Below, in pieces: positions 21,530-32,864 of a DNA stretch of 64,000 bases. The DNA comes from Cladosporium sp. IMV 00045 (Eukaryota > Ascomycota > Dothideomycetes > Cladosporiales > Cladosporiaceae): NCBI GenBank assembly GCA_001931905.2, contig MSJI02000548.1:1-64000 (forward strand), written 5' to 3'. The first letter of the stretch is position 1. The number at the start of each line of letters is the position of its first letter. The notes beneath the pieces were generated by a model. That model was not told the DNA's origin and ran no database searches. It was given only the letters and a program-made list of their open reading frames with translations. The position numbers and the translations under genes were made by a program.

Positions 21530-22321
21530 TTTTGATATCTTGTGGGAGTTTGAAACGACACGGCCGTCGTTTCGGGTAATACGGCTTGCTTACGATACCC
21601 TCTGTGCTTTTTCTTCTAGGTCTTGGGGGGAGAGAGGGAGAGAGCTCTGTTTTTCGTACATATATCAAGGATTCGATTGTTTTGCATCAGGAAGATCGAC
21701 ATTGACGTCTTATGCCTTGTCTCGTTTTCATTTAGATCGCATTCTCAACCAGTACCCCGAACGAATCTGCCTCGTCAGTCGCGCAGCTGCAGCTGCAACT
21801 TCCGGCAAGTATTATTACTTGCAGGCGATCGATATCTGCGCGGCGATCAGAATGATGAGGCGTCTCTGTTAAGATCATATCAAGTACGCTTTTCGTCCTC
21901 GCCTTCTGGTCATTGCTATGTATCACGATCGATTCCATCAATTCATTCAATACACGTTGTCGTCATGTGTGAGGATCTTGTTAGTAGGAGGTAGGTTACT
22001 TTCCATCCGTCCTCCGGTCCGGGAGCCAGCCGTCGACGTCCCCGCTTTCTCCCCAGGATGAGTGGAGCAATAGCCCTCTCTCTTCTCTGTGGAGGGTGAT
22101 GAAAACACCTCGGCTGTGACGTCGGTCCGGTATTATCGAAAAGTGCATGTGGTTTATTAAACGAACCTGCCCTTTCCCAATTGTCAAGCTGCATCGTTCG
22201 CGAGTAGATAGTATTTCTGATTCTCAACCCCACTCATCAAGCACGATACCGCAGTTCTCACATCAATTGAACACCGCATCAAACCTACCACATCAAGACG
22301 ACAAAACCAACCCAAAAAAAT
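21530..22321. other. Intergenic upstream of MDR oxidoreductase
   Basis: About 790 bp without a recognisable gene. A GGGGAGAGAGGGAGAGAG purine tract is at 21627-21645, and a CT/AC-rich leader precedes the next ATG. Confidence 0.45.
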
Positions 22322-23465
22322 ATGCCCAAAGCAATCTCCATCCGCAAAATCGACGGCAAACCGGGCCAAGTCTACTACCCCCTCGACCCCATCAGCATCC
22401 CCTCCTCGCCCCCCAAGGAAAACGAAGTCGTCGTCCAAATCTCCGCCGCGGCCCTCAACCACCGCGACCTCTTCCTGCGCCAACACCTCTACCCCGGCAC
22501 GACCTTCGGCGTGCCCCTGCTCGCCGACGGCGCGGGCGTCGTAGTTTCCACCGGCAGCTCTCCAACCGCGCAAGCATGGCAGGGCAAGCGTGTGATTCTC
22601 AACCCCGGAAGTGGCTGGAAAGACGACCCGGAGGGTCCCGAAGATCCCAAAGGGTATGCGATTCTGGGCGGGACGAAGATGAATCCGCTCGGAACGCTGG
22701 GGGAGAGCGTGACGATTGACGCGGGGGAGTTGGAGGGCGCGCCGGCGCATTTGACGCCTGTCGAAGCGGCCGCGTTGCCTTTGACTGGTCTTACGGCCTG
22801 GAGAGCGACGATGGTGAAGAGCGGGAATGCGAAGCCAGGTCGCAACGTGCTCATCACGGGGATTGGGGGCGGGGTGGCGATTATGGCGCTGCTGTTTGCG
22901 GTCGCGGCGGGGGCGAATGTTTACGTCACGTCCGGGAGTGGCGAGAAGATTGAGAGGGCGAAGAGCATGGGTGCTAAGGGCGGGGTGAGTTATAGGGAGA
23001 AAGGGTGGGATAAGAACTTGAAGGACATGTTGCCGGAGGGCAGGAAGTGGTTGGATGCGATTATTGATGGGGCGGGCGGGGATGTTGTGGCTATGGGGGC
23101 GAAATTGCTTAGGGTGAGTTTTTTGCTTGATGCTGTTGATTTGGTTGTGTTTACTGACTTCTTTCTAGCCCGGCGGCGTCATCACAGTCTACGGCATGAC
23201 GACTTCCCCCACCATGCCCTTGTCCATGGCGGCGGTGCTGAAGAACATCGAAGTGCGCGGGTCGACGATGGGTTCGCGCAAGGAGTTCGCCGACATGGTC
23301 AAGTTCGTGGAGGAGAAGAAGCTCAAACCGATCGTGTCGAGGTCCGTGAGCGGCGGGTTGGAGAATCTGGAAGGCATCGATTCGCTGTTCGAGGACATGA
23401 AGGCTGGCAAGCAGTTTGGGAAATTGGTGATTGAATTGGCGAAGGAGAAGGATGCCAAGTTGTGA
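22322..23465 (+). CDS. MDR-family zinc-type alcohol dehydrogenase / quinone oxidoreductase-like protein
   Basis: Medium-chain dehydrogenase/reductase, 362 aa, NAD(P)H-dependent oxidoreductase of unknown substrate. Exons 22322-23113 and 23169-23465; intron 23114-23168 (55 nt, GTGAGT..CTAG). The GroES-like domain has LNHRDLFLRQHLYPG and the GVPLLADGAGVV stretch; the Rossmann domain has VLITGIGGGVAIMALLFAVAAGANVYVT. The usual catalytic-zinc Cys/His set is not evident, which fits the quinone-reductase/YogA-like branch rather than true zinc ADHs. It is probably cytosolic (no targeting peptide). Composition is striking: 22381-22440 has 27 C to 9 G, while 23041-23100 has 30 G to 6 C. Confidence 0.9.
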
Positions 23466-23666
23466 TGGGGGAATTGAACACGGACACGTGTATATGACTG
23501 GACACATGGATGGGTAGTATGCTTTCTTAATGCTGGCCTTTGGGTTGGGACAGATGCACACTCGGGAAGCTCAACGCAGCATGAAGCACATATGTATACA
23601 AATGGACTCACAGAATGACCGCAAGCCCAAGCCTTCGAAATCAACTAATCATACATCCAATGTCCA

Positions 23667-24242
23667 TCATCTCGGCGCCTGCCCAGAGATAGCCGGCACA
23701 TCGGCACAGGCCAATTTCTTCAATGCCTCACCGTCAACTCTCAACTTCGTCCAACCCTTCATCTCCACAGCGCCCAGAGAGCGGTAGAATTGCAAACTGG
23801 GCTCGTTCCAATCCAAACAGCTCCACTCCAACCTCCCACCATCCTGCAGCAAATTCTCCCGCGCCAGCGCCTGTATCAGGATCTTCCCGTACCCTCTCTT
23901 TCTGTACTGTGGTCGCACGAACAAGTCTTCGAGGTAGATGCCTTGCTTGCCGTTCCACGTGCTGTAGTTGTGGAAGTACAGCGCCATGCCGGCGACGGCT
24001 TCGGGCTTGTCGCTTGCGTTTGAGGGAGAGGCGGGGAGGCGGAGCATCAGGCATTTGGCGTGTCCTGGGTTGGTGTGTGTGGTTGTGCCGGAGGGGGCGA
24101 GGGAGAGGGTGCGGATGAGGGATTCTTCGGTCGCTTCGACGGAGGAGAGCTCCTGTTCGTACTCGGCCAGTTCGCGGATCATGGCCAGGATTTCTTTCAC
24201 GTCTTCCTTTGTCGCGTGGCTTATGATAGGTCGGTCTGCCAT
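23667..24242 (-). CDS. GNAT N-acetyltransferase (SSAT-like)
   Basis: Intronless, 191 aa. A GCN5-related acetyltransferase that uses acetyl-CoA; the layout resembles diamine (spermidine/spermine-type) acetyltransferases. The N-terminal ISHATKEDVKEILAMIRELAEYE matches the alpha-1 region of that group. YLEDLFVRPQYRKRGYGK (103-120) contains motif A with the R-x-x-G-x-G acetyl-CoA loop, and WNEPSLQFYRSLGA is motif B. A 20-30 residue insert (LAPSGTTTHTNPGHAK) enlarges the beta-2/beta-3 region. It is convergent with the MDR gene, 201 bp away. Substrate is an inference. Confidence 0.88.
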   Translation of the reverse strand: MADRPIISHATKEDVKEILAMIRELAEYEQELSSVEATEESLIRTLSLAPSGTTTHTNPGHAKCLMLRLPASPSNASDKPEAVAGMALYFHNYSTWNGKQGIYLEDLFVRPQYRKRGYGKILIQALARENLLQDGGRLEWSCLDWNEPSLQFYRSLGAVEMKGWTKLRVDGEALKKLACADVPAISGQAPR

Positions 24243-24629
24243 GTTGTATGGTGACGAAGATGAGTTGCTATGCGGTTTGGTTGTCGGTCTTGTTGGATTT
24301 GTTGTATGGTCTTGGGTTCGCGCAGGAAGTCACCCAGAGACCTCTCTATATATATAATCCTGTTGTTGTACTTGAAGGGCGTAGGTTTGGATAGAGTGGG
24401 GCGTTTTGTCACAGAATCGTTGGATTCGATCTGGCCTGGCGAGGTCAGGCGGCGCTGATGAGTTTAGTCGACAGCCCCGCCATTGGCTGTGTGGATCTAG
24501 CCGCGTTTAGCCGTGTTTGAGGATCTTTCGTCCCTTTCATCTCTGATCAACACAAGAGTAACAACACAGACCAAGTGTTGCGAGTGTTGTGTAGACAATA
24601 AATGTAGAGACAAAGCGTGCTCAGGCCAA
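24243..24629. other. Intergenic
   Basis: Upstream of the GNAT gene and downstream of the LYR-protein gene (both minus strand). TATATATA occurs near 24347-24355. No gene was recognised. Confidence 0.5.
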
Positions 24630-25913
24630 TTATCCAGTCTTCGTATTCGCACCTTCGTCTGTTGCGGAATCGGCGTCGGCATTGGCCTCGAAACGACTAT
24701 CAGTAAGGGCATGGTGTCCCCAAGTAACAGTCCACTTTTGTGTTGAAGAATCGTACTTCATCAGCGGACATTGTGAAAAGACGTCTATCCAAACCCTCTG
24801 CATAAAGCGTGGCGTCACGTGGTGGGCGTGGCCTTTGCGAAACATGTCGGCAGGTAACTTGCCACGCTTGACCACCATCTCGAGTACCGAAGGCGGAGGT
24901 GTGAGCTGCTTGCGTCTGGAGATTGGCAATTTCCCGGTCTTTTTGCGAAGAGCCAGATCGCGAAGGTCGTACCACTCTTTATCCGGAAGTGGCGGTTGTA
25001 CCGTAGACAGTAGATTCGCGTACCATTCCTTGAGCTTGTTCTTGACCCGTGATTGAGGCATTGGTTTATGCCATGCGTTCAGCTCTGGTAATTCCAGTCC
25101 CAATCTGCGAGGGTTTCGTCTGGCAATGCTCGGTGGGGATGACTCTATCTGGCTCTTCAACAATGCGTGGAGGGGTCTCGGCAGGTTGTCCATGGCTTCC
25201 TTGATTTGCGCCTTTACTGGGCCAACTGCATCATCTTTCGCGGACTGCTTTTTGTTCCTAGCATCATTGCTGACGCGTTTGCTAGGTTCAGGTGCACCCA
25301 TCAGTAATTGGTCCGTTTCCTCCTCGTTGCCGGCGAGGGTATCCTGTTCATCTTGCTGGAGTTCGACTGGGAACAGCGGCTTCATGAGATCCCTCCTCCG
25401 CTTTCCAATCCTTCCATATCCCATAGACAGAGCCTTCAGCATCATCTTCCTGTCTCCCTCGTTGGCGCGACGAAGCTGATATAAGGCCTGGCGGCTCTTT
25501 CGGCGCACAGTCTCCAATCTCTTCTTGAATTCCGGATCATCGCGATTTTTGAAAATCCTATAGTCGTAGGTCCGGAAGCGTTCCATTGCATGCTGCCGTA
25601 TCCATGTTGCGACGAAGGGGTCTGGCAGGTAGGTGCATTCCCTCAAGATGCCGCGGAGGACGTGTCGACTGGCGGTCCGATGGAATTCGTCTGGATCCAA
25701 AACATTGCCGGCATCTGGATCCAAAAAACGGCCATCATCGTTTTGCTGCGAAGAAGAGGCATCGGTCTGTTTATGTCGTTTTGAGACTTTCAATTTCCCA
25801 GAGATGTTGCTATTGACCAGGGATGGAGTCCATGATGGCGGCAGTGAAATGCATGCCGACAGGGGTCGTTGCCTGAGAGTGTACGACGGCCCTGGCAGCA
25901 GTCGTGGTGGCAT
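24630..25913 (-). CDS. Cup1-like LYR-motif mitochondrial protein
   Basis: Intronless, 427 aa from ATG 25913-25911; the open frame continues 60 nt upstream without ATG. The N-terminus (MPPRLLPGPSYTLRQRPLS) is Arg/Ser/Pro-rich without acids, as a mitochondrial presequence would be. The segment HVLRGILRECTYLPDPFVAT is the LYR-like signature of the fungal Cup1-like family, followed by basic helices ERFRTYDYRIFKNRDD and RRKSRQALYQLRRANEGD. LYR proteins bind the mitochondrial acyl carrier protein and assist assembly of respiratory complexes or ribosomes. The C-terminal half (PPSVLEMVVKRGKLP; HHVTPRFMQRVW) resembles mitochondrial matrix proteins. The exact role in the family is not established. It is divergent from MBP1. 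Confidence 0.8.
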   Translation of the reverse strand: MPPRLLPGPSYTLRQRPLSACISLPPSWTPSLVNSNISGKLKVSKRHKQTDASSSQQNDDGRFLDPDAGNVLDPDEFHRTASRHVLRGILRECTYLPDPFVATWIRQHAMERFRTYDYRIFKNRDDPEFKKRLETVRRKSRQALYQLRRANEGDRKMMLKALSMGYGRIGKRRRDLMKPLFPVELQQDEQDTLAGNEEETDQLLMGAPEPSKRVSNDARNKKQSAKDDAVGPVKAQIKEAMDNLPRPLHALLKSQIESSPPSIARRNPRRLGLELPELNAWHKPMPQSRVKNKLKEWYANLLSTVQPPLPDKEWYDLRDLALRKKTGKLPISRRKQLTPPPSVLEMVVKRGKLPADMFRKGHAHHVTPRFMQRVWIDVFSQCPLMKYDSSTQKWTVTWGHHALTDSRFEANADADSATDEGANTKTG

Positions 25914-26319
25914 GAACTCCTGGTTGCAGCTTGTTAGCGAAGTTGGAGCTGGGAGACGAGAGTCCAAAAGCAAGCCGTAGGTACAATATTTCCTTCAAAC
26001 TGCCTCCTCCCTCGCCGCGACAGTTGGACTACACTCGAATCAAGCAGGCTAAGGCAGCGGCCCGTTCGGCTCGAAAGTGCGGAGAAGGTGGGTCACTCCT
26101 GCCTGAGGCTCATCCACCGGCAACGACCTCTTGTCTCATCTCCAAGTCCGCCCTCTCACGCGTCACGCGTCGACTCGCGCCGTCCGACAAATTGATGCAC
26201 CGACCTCTTTTTCCCATATGCGCCCACGTCCTCAAGCAGTATAGCAGCAGCAGGCGTATGACATCTCCTTGCGTCGCCCTCTCCCACTGCCACCACCTCC
26301 ACCTGCGCTCGGCCGCCGC
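25914..26319. promoter_or_regulatory. Divergent promoter, LYR gene / MBP1, with tandem MCB boxes
   Basis: 406 bp between divergent ATGs. It contains two perfect MluI cell-cycle boxes (ACGCGT) at 26158-26163 and 26165-26170, one base apart, about 150-160 bp before the MBP1 ATG. ACGCGT is the binding site of MBF, whose DNA-binding subunit is Mbp1. Confidence 0.7.
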
Positions 26320-29193
26320 ATGGCCAACCTCGCCGTCATGACCCCGCAACAGTCCTTCGTTCCTCCTCACGCCTCGCCGCAACGCAACCATCCCCATGCG
26401 CCGGCCCATGGCATGCCCACTGGCTTCTCCCAGAGCTTCAACATGCCTTACGACGGTAGCCCACATGCGCACCCTCATGCGCCTCCTCCCGCGCAACACG
26501 CCTACAGCCAGAGCTTTCCGAACGGCCCAATCTCCAATCCGGGCTATGCGAGGAGTTTCGGCGACGGCCATGGAGGCAATCGGAATCCCAATGGCAAGCC
26601 TCAGATATATACGGTGGGTGGAGAGGAGCCTTGTCTTGTATTATGATTACGTTTTACTAATTCATGCTTTCGCAGGCCGTCTACTCCGGAGTACATGTCT
26701 ACGAGATGGAAGTCCAAGGCGTCGCTTGCATGCGCCGCCGTAGCGATGGCTGGCTCAATGCTACCCAGATCTTGAAGGTCGCAGGAGTCGACAAAGGCAA
26801 ACGCACAAAAGTTCTCGAAAAGGAAATTCTGACTGGCGAGCACGAGAAGGTCCAGGGCGGGTACGGAAAGTATCAAGGCACTTGGATCAGCTACAAGAGA
26901 GGGAGAGAATTTTGTCGCCAGTACGCTGTAGAGGAGCTCTTGAGACCTTTGCTCGATTACGATGTTTCTGCCGACGGTTCTGGCGGCCAAGGCCAAGATA
27001 CTCCAACCAAGGAACAGGCAATGGCTGCCAACCGAAAACGCTTTTACAACAACCACCATCTGGATCCATCGTCAAATCGTGGATCATCAACAAATGGAAC
27101 CTTCTTTTCGAACATCTCGCCTTCAACGTCTGTCGCGCTCGCAGCTATGAACAAAGCCGCAAGGTTGAATTCTCCGGTTCCAAGACCAGGCAGTGCACAG
27201 AGGCAAGCCAGCAGACACCCATCGCAACAAGAAGGCTTCCCGGGTGGCAGCCAGCAGAGCATGACGTCGCAATACAGCTTCGACAACGATACCAAACCTG
27301 ACTCTGGATATAACACACAATTAAACGGCGTACACGAACCGCCTAGGAAGCGAAAGCGGATGGACAGTCAGGACGGCATGGGACCACCAGCACTGCCTCT
27401 GGACACCTCGATGAGATCCATGACACCCACGGAACCCAACGAAAGCTTCTTATACGAAACCACCTTATCGCAAGAGTTCGCGAACGCCGGGAGCGATACG
27501 GCGATGCCTCCTTTACCAGCTCCGAATACCGATAAACAGACGGAGAAACTGAATCTCATCCTAGATCTTTTCGCAGACGCAGGCCGAACGGACTATAGCA
27601 CGCATCCGGCGATCTTGCAACTTTCTGGAGAAGAGTTCAACATGCCTCTTGACCACTCATCGAATAGTGCCCTCCATTGGGCTGCTACTCTGGCGAAGGT
27701 GCCTTTGCTAAAATTACTACTGCGCAAGGGAGCTAACATCTGGCGTGGAAATGCTGCAGGCCAAAGTCCTCTGATTTCGGCGGTTATTGTCAACAATTGC
27801 TGGGAACACTCTTGCTTCCCTGATTTGCTTGAGCTGCTGAGTCCCTTGATCGAGGTCCGAGATATTCAGGGCCGCACTGTGCTACACCACATCGCCGTGT
27901 CCTCTGGCATCAAAGGAAGGGCGCCTAGCAGCAAGTACTACCTCGAGGCGCTGCTAGAGTTCTTGGTCCGGGTGGGAACCCAACCTAACTCTTCAATAAA
28001 CACATCCGCCACATCGGCAGCTGCAGCGGTTGCTAGCATGGCCTCACAACAAGCCAATGGCGATGATCTAAAGCAAGAGTCAGGCGATGCTCCCACTCTC
28101 AACGGCTCCAAGGGCGCTGTAAGCCTGGTGCGATTCTTGTCTCACATTGTTAACGCCAAGGACAAGGCTGGCAACACGGCTCTCAACCTGGTAGCTCGCA
28201 TTGGAAACCGCAGCATCATCCAGCAATTGCTCGAAATTCACGCCGACCCGGGTTTGGCGAATAACAAGGGCGTCAGCGCAAAAGATTTTGGGATTGGTTC
28301 TGAGTCTGGCGAGGGTCTTTTGGCCAACGGTATGGCATCGCAGCAGAGCACTCAACAAGCCCCTGCTTCGCAAGCAGAAGGCGAAGTAAGTGAGGATGCG
28401 GCGCCCGTGCCATCAAGTCAGACTGAGGACCTGAGCCAAGACATAGTCTCATGTGGGTTCCCCGAACGTCCTTCCTTGTAATATTAACATTGACAATTTC
28501 ACAGCACTCACATCGATGCTTACACAGAACCTTGCATCGCACAAAGAGTTACTCACTCAAAGAACCGAGCAAATAGACCGACTGAACGAGCAAATCCAAG
28601 AATTCAGCGCAGTCCAAAAGGCCGAACTCGAACGCTTGCAAGAAACGCAAGCGAGAATCAAACTCCGAAGCGAGAAGCAAGCCAAAATCGCCAACCTCAG
28701 ACGCATCCTGGACGAAAAACGAGCCAGAGCCCAACCCGAAATTCTGCAGCAAGTACAGAACGGCACCATCGACCTCGGAGCCGCAGACTCCGCTCTGCTC
28801 TCCGAAGACCTCTCTTCTATCCTCCCAAGCATACCCTCAGAAGACTCACCCGTGGAGCCCGGCCAACACTCGCTCTTCACCTCCGCACTCCCCGCCCCCT
28901 CAGACCTCCGCGCGCGCATCCACGCCTACAGCTCAAACAACGCGCAACTTCAAGACCAAGCCAACGAACTCCGCAACCGCAGCAGCGAACTCGAGGGTCT
29001 GTACAGGCGTGTTGTCAGCTTGTGCACACAAGTCGACGAAGATAAAGTCGAGGAGGCGCTGCCGAACTTGCTGGCGGCTGTGGAGAGCGAGAGGGGCGGA
29101 GGGATCGAGAGTCAAGGCGATGTTGGACGTGTGAGAGACTTTTTGAGAAAAGTCGACGGTGGGCCGGTGCTTGGTGTTGGTGTGGAGGGATGA
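26320..29193 (+). CDS. MBP1: Mbp1-type APSES transcription factor (MBF subunit)
   Basis: DNA-binding subunit of the MBF complex that drives G1/S genes. Three exons: 26320-26613, 26676-28452, 28505-29193 (introns 62 and 52 nt, both with GTGGGT donors; branch sites ACTAAT and TTAAC); 919 aa. A His/Pro-rich N-terminus is followed by the APSES/KilA-N domain at about 99-195 (VYSGVHVYEMEVQGVACMR; RSDGWLNATQILKVAGV; GYGKYQGTWI). Ankyrin repeats lie near 420-640 (SALHWAATLAKVPLLKLLL; GRTVLHHIAVSSG; GNTALNLVARIGN), with a bipartite basic stretch PPRKRKRMD. Exon 3 encodes a coiled coil (ERLQETQARIKLRSEKQAK) used to pair with the Swi6-like partner. ATG 26338 is an alternative start. Tandem MCB boxes upstream suggest autoregulation. 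Confidence 0.93.
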
Positions 29194-29450
29194 TTGTACA
29201 GAAATGGCTTTTTCGAAGGCGGGCGTTCTTTTTGGCTTTTCCTTTTTTGGGTGGAGATCTATTTGCTTGGGAGGTCCTTTCTGTTTTTTCGCTTTGAACT
29301 TTTTTTTCCCCGTCGCTTTATTACCTTGATACCTACATCGCTAAGTCTGAGATCGACTACCGGGTCTTGCTTTTAAGAAAAGAATTTAACACCGCAATCT
29401 CACATTCACACCCTTCCGATCACTCCCCAACCCCCCGCTCCTTTTGGTTA

Positions 29451-32400
29451 TCATCCCCGTCCAGCAAGCCACCCCTTCCAATCCGTCCCCCCCTCCCCGT
29501 CCTCACCACCAACACCACTAAAACTATCACCAACCAACAACCCCTCCCTCCACCCCTCCCACGCCCCCAACCCAACCAAATGCCTCATCGTCGGCCTGCC
29601 GTGCGGGCAATTCCACGGCTTCTCCATCTCCCCCATGTGCCGCACCACGCGCTCCATTTGCTTCAGCGTCAGCGTTTTGCCCACCATGATGCTGCTGCGG
29701 CAGGCGCGCATGGCGAGGATGCGTTGGACTTTGCGCGGGCGGGGGATGTGGCGCGCTGTTAGTTGGTTGGAAGAGGAGGGGTTGGGGTTGGTGGGTGTGG
29801 GTGTGTCGGATAGGAGGTAGAGGAGCTCGGACAGATCGGAGAGATCGAAGGTCGTGGTATGTGAGGTTGGGAGGGTGAGGAGGCGGCAGGTGCGGGTTTC
29901 GGTTTCGAGGGTGGAGGCTTCTGGGTTGGTGGGGTCGGCGGGTGGAGAGGAGGTGGAAGTTGTGATTTCGACTTCGAAGCCGTTCGCTTTCAGGGCTTCG
30001 GAGTGGTTGAGCACGACTTCCTGCTCGACGGCGGTGAGGTCAAGGAGTTTCGGGTGGACGAGCCGTTGGCTTTGCAGGGTGGTTGTGCGCCGGAAGCGCT
30101 CATAGTTGTACTTCTCGTCCGCGGCGTGTTGGTCGATGATGAAGAGTTCGTCTTGGTCCTGGTCGTGCGAGGCGGGGCGCACGGCGAGGATGAATCCTAG
30201 GTTGAATTGTCCGATGATGCGCATTCGGGCGAAGTCGGCTTTGGTCACGGTCAGGGAGAGTTTGTTCTCGGCTTGCGCGCTGTCTAGGTCGTCTTTGATG
30301 AGAGCGTTGGAGCGGCAGGGCTCGGATGCTGTAGAGGGTGTGGTGGTGGTTGTAGCTGCGAGTGTCTGCAGCTTGATCTCGTCGATTGACGGGTGTAGTG
30401 TGCAACACAGTTGAAGCGTCGAGTCTTTCCGCCCGTGTGAGTGTTTCAACACTTGTGATGCTCGTTGGAGATTTTGGGACGTAGGTACTGCGGCTGCATT
30501 CTCAGCTTCTTGTATGAGCTTGGCAACTCTTGCGTCTTCTCTGATCTTCTTCTCGTCCTCATCAAGATATTCTTCGTCTGATTCGTCTTCATCTTGAGGG
30601 ACTAGGATGGGGGCATTTAAATCAGAAGTATGCCGATTCAGGTGCCTTCTCGGAGCGGGATCTTGTGGGACTTTGTCCTCGTCGGCCATGTCGAGGTCCT
30701 CATCATTCTCAGATGGCTGCTCTTCTTGCTCTTCTTCCTCTTCCGATCCACTGCCCTCCTCCTCAGATACGTCGCCACCCAAATGCGAAGGCTGTGAGGA
30801 ATCGGCTTGGGTTCCGCTGTCATCATCACCAATTTGCGACCCAGGCGCAGCAAAATTGCGAAGACCACGAGCAAGCAGCGGCGAATAACCGAACCCTGCT
30901 ATGGCCTGCGAGTTTTTTGGTTCATGAATTTTTCGCTTCTTGTACATGGGAGCACTCCCTATGACGGTCGTGGTCGTCTGGTTGCCAACCGTGATTTCTG
31001 CAGTCTGCAATGGTGTACGCTTTGGTCGCATCCTATCAAAGGCGTTTGCCACCGGTCCTGGTGTCGACTTCTGACTGCTAGGTGCTACTGCTGGTATCTG
31101 TGGTTCCTGCGGGTGGCTCGCGGATGCTTCATCGTCGAGTTCCTGGGTTTCGTCGCTTCCACGGGCATTGTTTGGCATATGTTCGCCTTCTCGCGCCTGA
31201 TCCATGAACGTGTTGAAATCCTGAACCCTTTTAGGAATAGTGGGTGGTCTCTGAGAGAAGAGATCATCAAACGGAGTGCTCATTGGATCGGCTGTGTCGA
31301 TCGCTTGTGGTTGTGTGCGGGTGTGGTTTGGGAGATTGCTGTCGACTTCGACCGAAGCGTCGTCATCATCATCACTGTCTTTTTCAGCCTCTTGCTGTAG
31401 ATTATTGCGGCCCGTGGGGAGACTTATATCCCCATCGTTGCGCATAAAGCCCGCAACACCCTGCTTCCCCTTCGACGACCGTCGCTGAGGGGCTGTTTTT
31501 TCTTTACGCAATTCGCTATCGCGACCTGCCCAGCTTTCGATCAGGCCTGCTGGTGAAGCATCTGATCTATGGCTTGAGCTTCGACGAGCTCCTGTAACTG
31601 CATTTGGTCTGCCGAGACTTGTGTCCTCATCTTGCCGTTCTACTCTGCCCTCTTCAGCTTCGCTGTCCTCTTCGTTCTCTTCAAGAAAAGGCCCAGTAGA
31701 CGGTTGTTTGGAGAGAGTAAGCGGCTGAAACGAAGGTAATTTCCGATTTGGCAAAGTCGACTGCGGCACAGTATGATCCGTATGCTCGAACATCTCAGTC
31801 AGAGCGGACTTGAGACTATCAAGTAATGCCGCTTGGTCGTGCAGCATGATAGTCCTCTTGTCAGGCGAAACGTTGACATCGTAAGCATTGGTATCCATAA
31901 TCAAATTTGCGAAGATAAACGGTGACTGCGAGACGTTGAAAGACTTGTAGACCTCGTTGAAGGCCTTCGAAACCTGAGGCAGTCCACATGGGCGTGAGTT
32001 GACGAAGAACATCTGGCGATCGGGTGCTTGTCGTCCTTCCCCAAAGACTGGCTTTGAGATGTGCCCTTGAATCAAGACCTGGTTGGAGCGGTCTGCGGGC
32101 TGGGTGGACCAATTTTTGACAGTTTGCGTGGAAGGCCCTTTGCTTGGTTCCATGTCAAGCTTGAGATCTAGACTGACCAGCGCTAGAAGCGTCTTTGCCC
32201 CGAAGACGTTGACGATATTCTCCTTGGTGGTGGTATTGGTTTTGGTCGAGAAAACGACAACCTTCTTGCCTTTGGGCATCTGATTGCTCACCGCGTATCT
32301 CACGCCAACACTGATGCAAGCGTAAGAATTCAACAGAGTGGTGACTTTGCCGTATTCCCGCTTGATGTTCTTCTCGAGCTCCTTACGACGAACCGGTAGG

Positions 32401-32864
32401 GCCTGGAAGAGGTTCTCAACAACAACCGTCGTGCCCCTCTGAGCTGCAACGACACTCGTCCCCTTGAGCTTCCCTGAAGTCTCGAACTCCAGACGTTTTC
32501 CGACAGCACCATCCTCAGCTCGTGCCGTGATGATGTGAAATTTTGATAATGCGCATAAAGATGACAAAGCTTCACCTCGAAAGCCGAAAGTCTCCAGGGA
32601 AGTGAGGTCCTCATAACTCGAGAGTTTGGATGTGTAATGCTTCAAAGCAATAGTCTCATAGTCGTCAGGCGAAATGCCTTTGCCATTGTCTGATACCTCT
32701 ATCGAGTCCAGTCCCTGATTTTTGAAGCGAACTTCGATCGAGGTGGCTGCAGCGTCCAGGCTGTTCTCGACTAGTTCCTTGACGACTGAATTGAGGTCGA
32801 CAATCACTTGGCCAGATTGGATTTGGTGGACTGAGCGTCCTTCTATGGCCCTTATTGTGGCCAT
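29451..32864 (-). CDS. PMS1: Pms1 (MutL-alpha subunit), mismatch repair endonuclease
   Basis: Intronless, 1,137 aa; partner of Mlh1 in the nucleus. The N-terminal GHKL ATPase has ELVENSLDAAATSIEV, the DNGKGI motif and FGFRGEALSSLC. A long acidic/Ser linker (about 370-800) includes an EEEGSGSEEEEEQEEQ run. The C-terminal dimerisation/nuclease domain starts at MRIIGQFNLGFILAVR; DQHAADEKYNYE at 911-922 is the DQHA(X)2E(X)4E metal-binding endonuclease motif, and CPHGRP (1086-1091) completes the site. All key residues are present, so it should be nuclease-competent. It is convergent with MBP1 (257 bp between stops). The final 3' part of the coding strand is G-rich. Confidence 0.96.
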   Translation of the reverse strand: MATIRAIEGRSVHQIQSGQVIVDLNSVVKELVENSLDAAATSIEVRFKNQGLDSIEVSDNGKGISPDDYETIALKHYTSKLSSYEDLTSLETFGFRGEALSSLCALSKFHIITARAEDGAVGKRLEFETSGKLKGTSVVAAQRGTTVVVENLFQALPVRRKELEKNIKREYGKVTTLLNSYACISVGVRYAVSNQMPKGKKVVVFSTKTNTTTKENIVNVFGAKTLLALVSLDLKLDMEPSKGPSTQTVKNWSTQPADRSNQVLIQGHISKPVFGEGRQAPDRQMFFVNSRPCGLPQVSKAFNEVYKSFNVSQSPFIFANLIMDTNAYDVNVSPDKRTIMLHDQAALLDSLKSALTEMFEHTDHTVPQSTLPNRKLPSFQPLTLSKQPSTGPFLEENEEDSEAEEGRVERQDEDTSLGRPNAVTGARRSSSHRSDASPAGLIESWAGRDSELRKEKTAPQRRSSKGKQGVAGFMRNDGDISLPTGRNNLQQEAEKDSDDDDDASVEVDSNLPNHTRTQPQAIDTADPMSTPFDDLFSQRPPTIPKRVQDFNTFMDQAREGEHMPNNARGSDETQELDDEASASHPQEPQIPAVAPSSQKSTPGPVANAFDRMRPKRTPLQTAEITVGNQTTTTVIGSAPMYKKRKIHEPKNSQAIAGFGYSPLLARGLRNFAAPGSQIGDDDSGTQADSSQPSHLGGDVSEEEGSGSEEEEEQEEQPSENDEDLDMADEDKVPQDPAPRRHLNRHTSDLNAPILVPQDEDESDEEYLDEDEKKIREDARVAKLIQEAENAAAVPTSQNLQRASQVLKHSHGRKDSTLQLCCTLHPSIDEIKLQTLAATTTTTPSTASEPCRSNALIKDDLDSAQAENKLSLTVTKADFARMRIIGQFNLGFILAVRPASHDQDQDELFIIDQHAADEKYNYERFRRTTTLQSQRLVHPKLLDLTAVEQEVVLNHSEALKANGFEVEITTSTSSPPADPTNPEASTLETETRTCRLLTLPTSHTTTFDLSDLSELLYLLSDTPTPTNPNPSSSNQLTARHIPRPRKVQRILAMRACRSSIMVGKTLTLKQMERVVRHMGEMEKPWNCPHGRPTMRHLVGLGAWEGWREGLLVGDSFSGVGGEDGEGGTDWKGWLAGRG

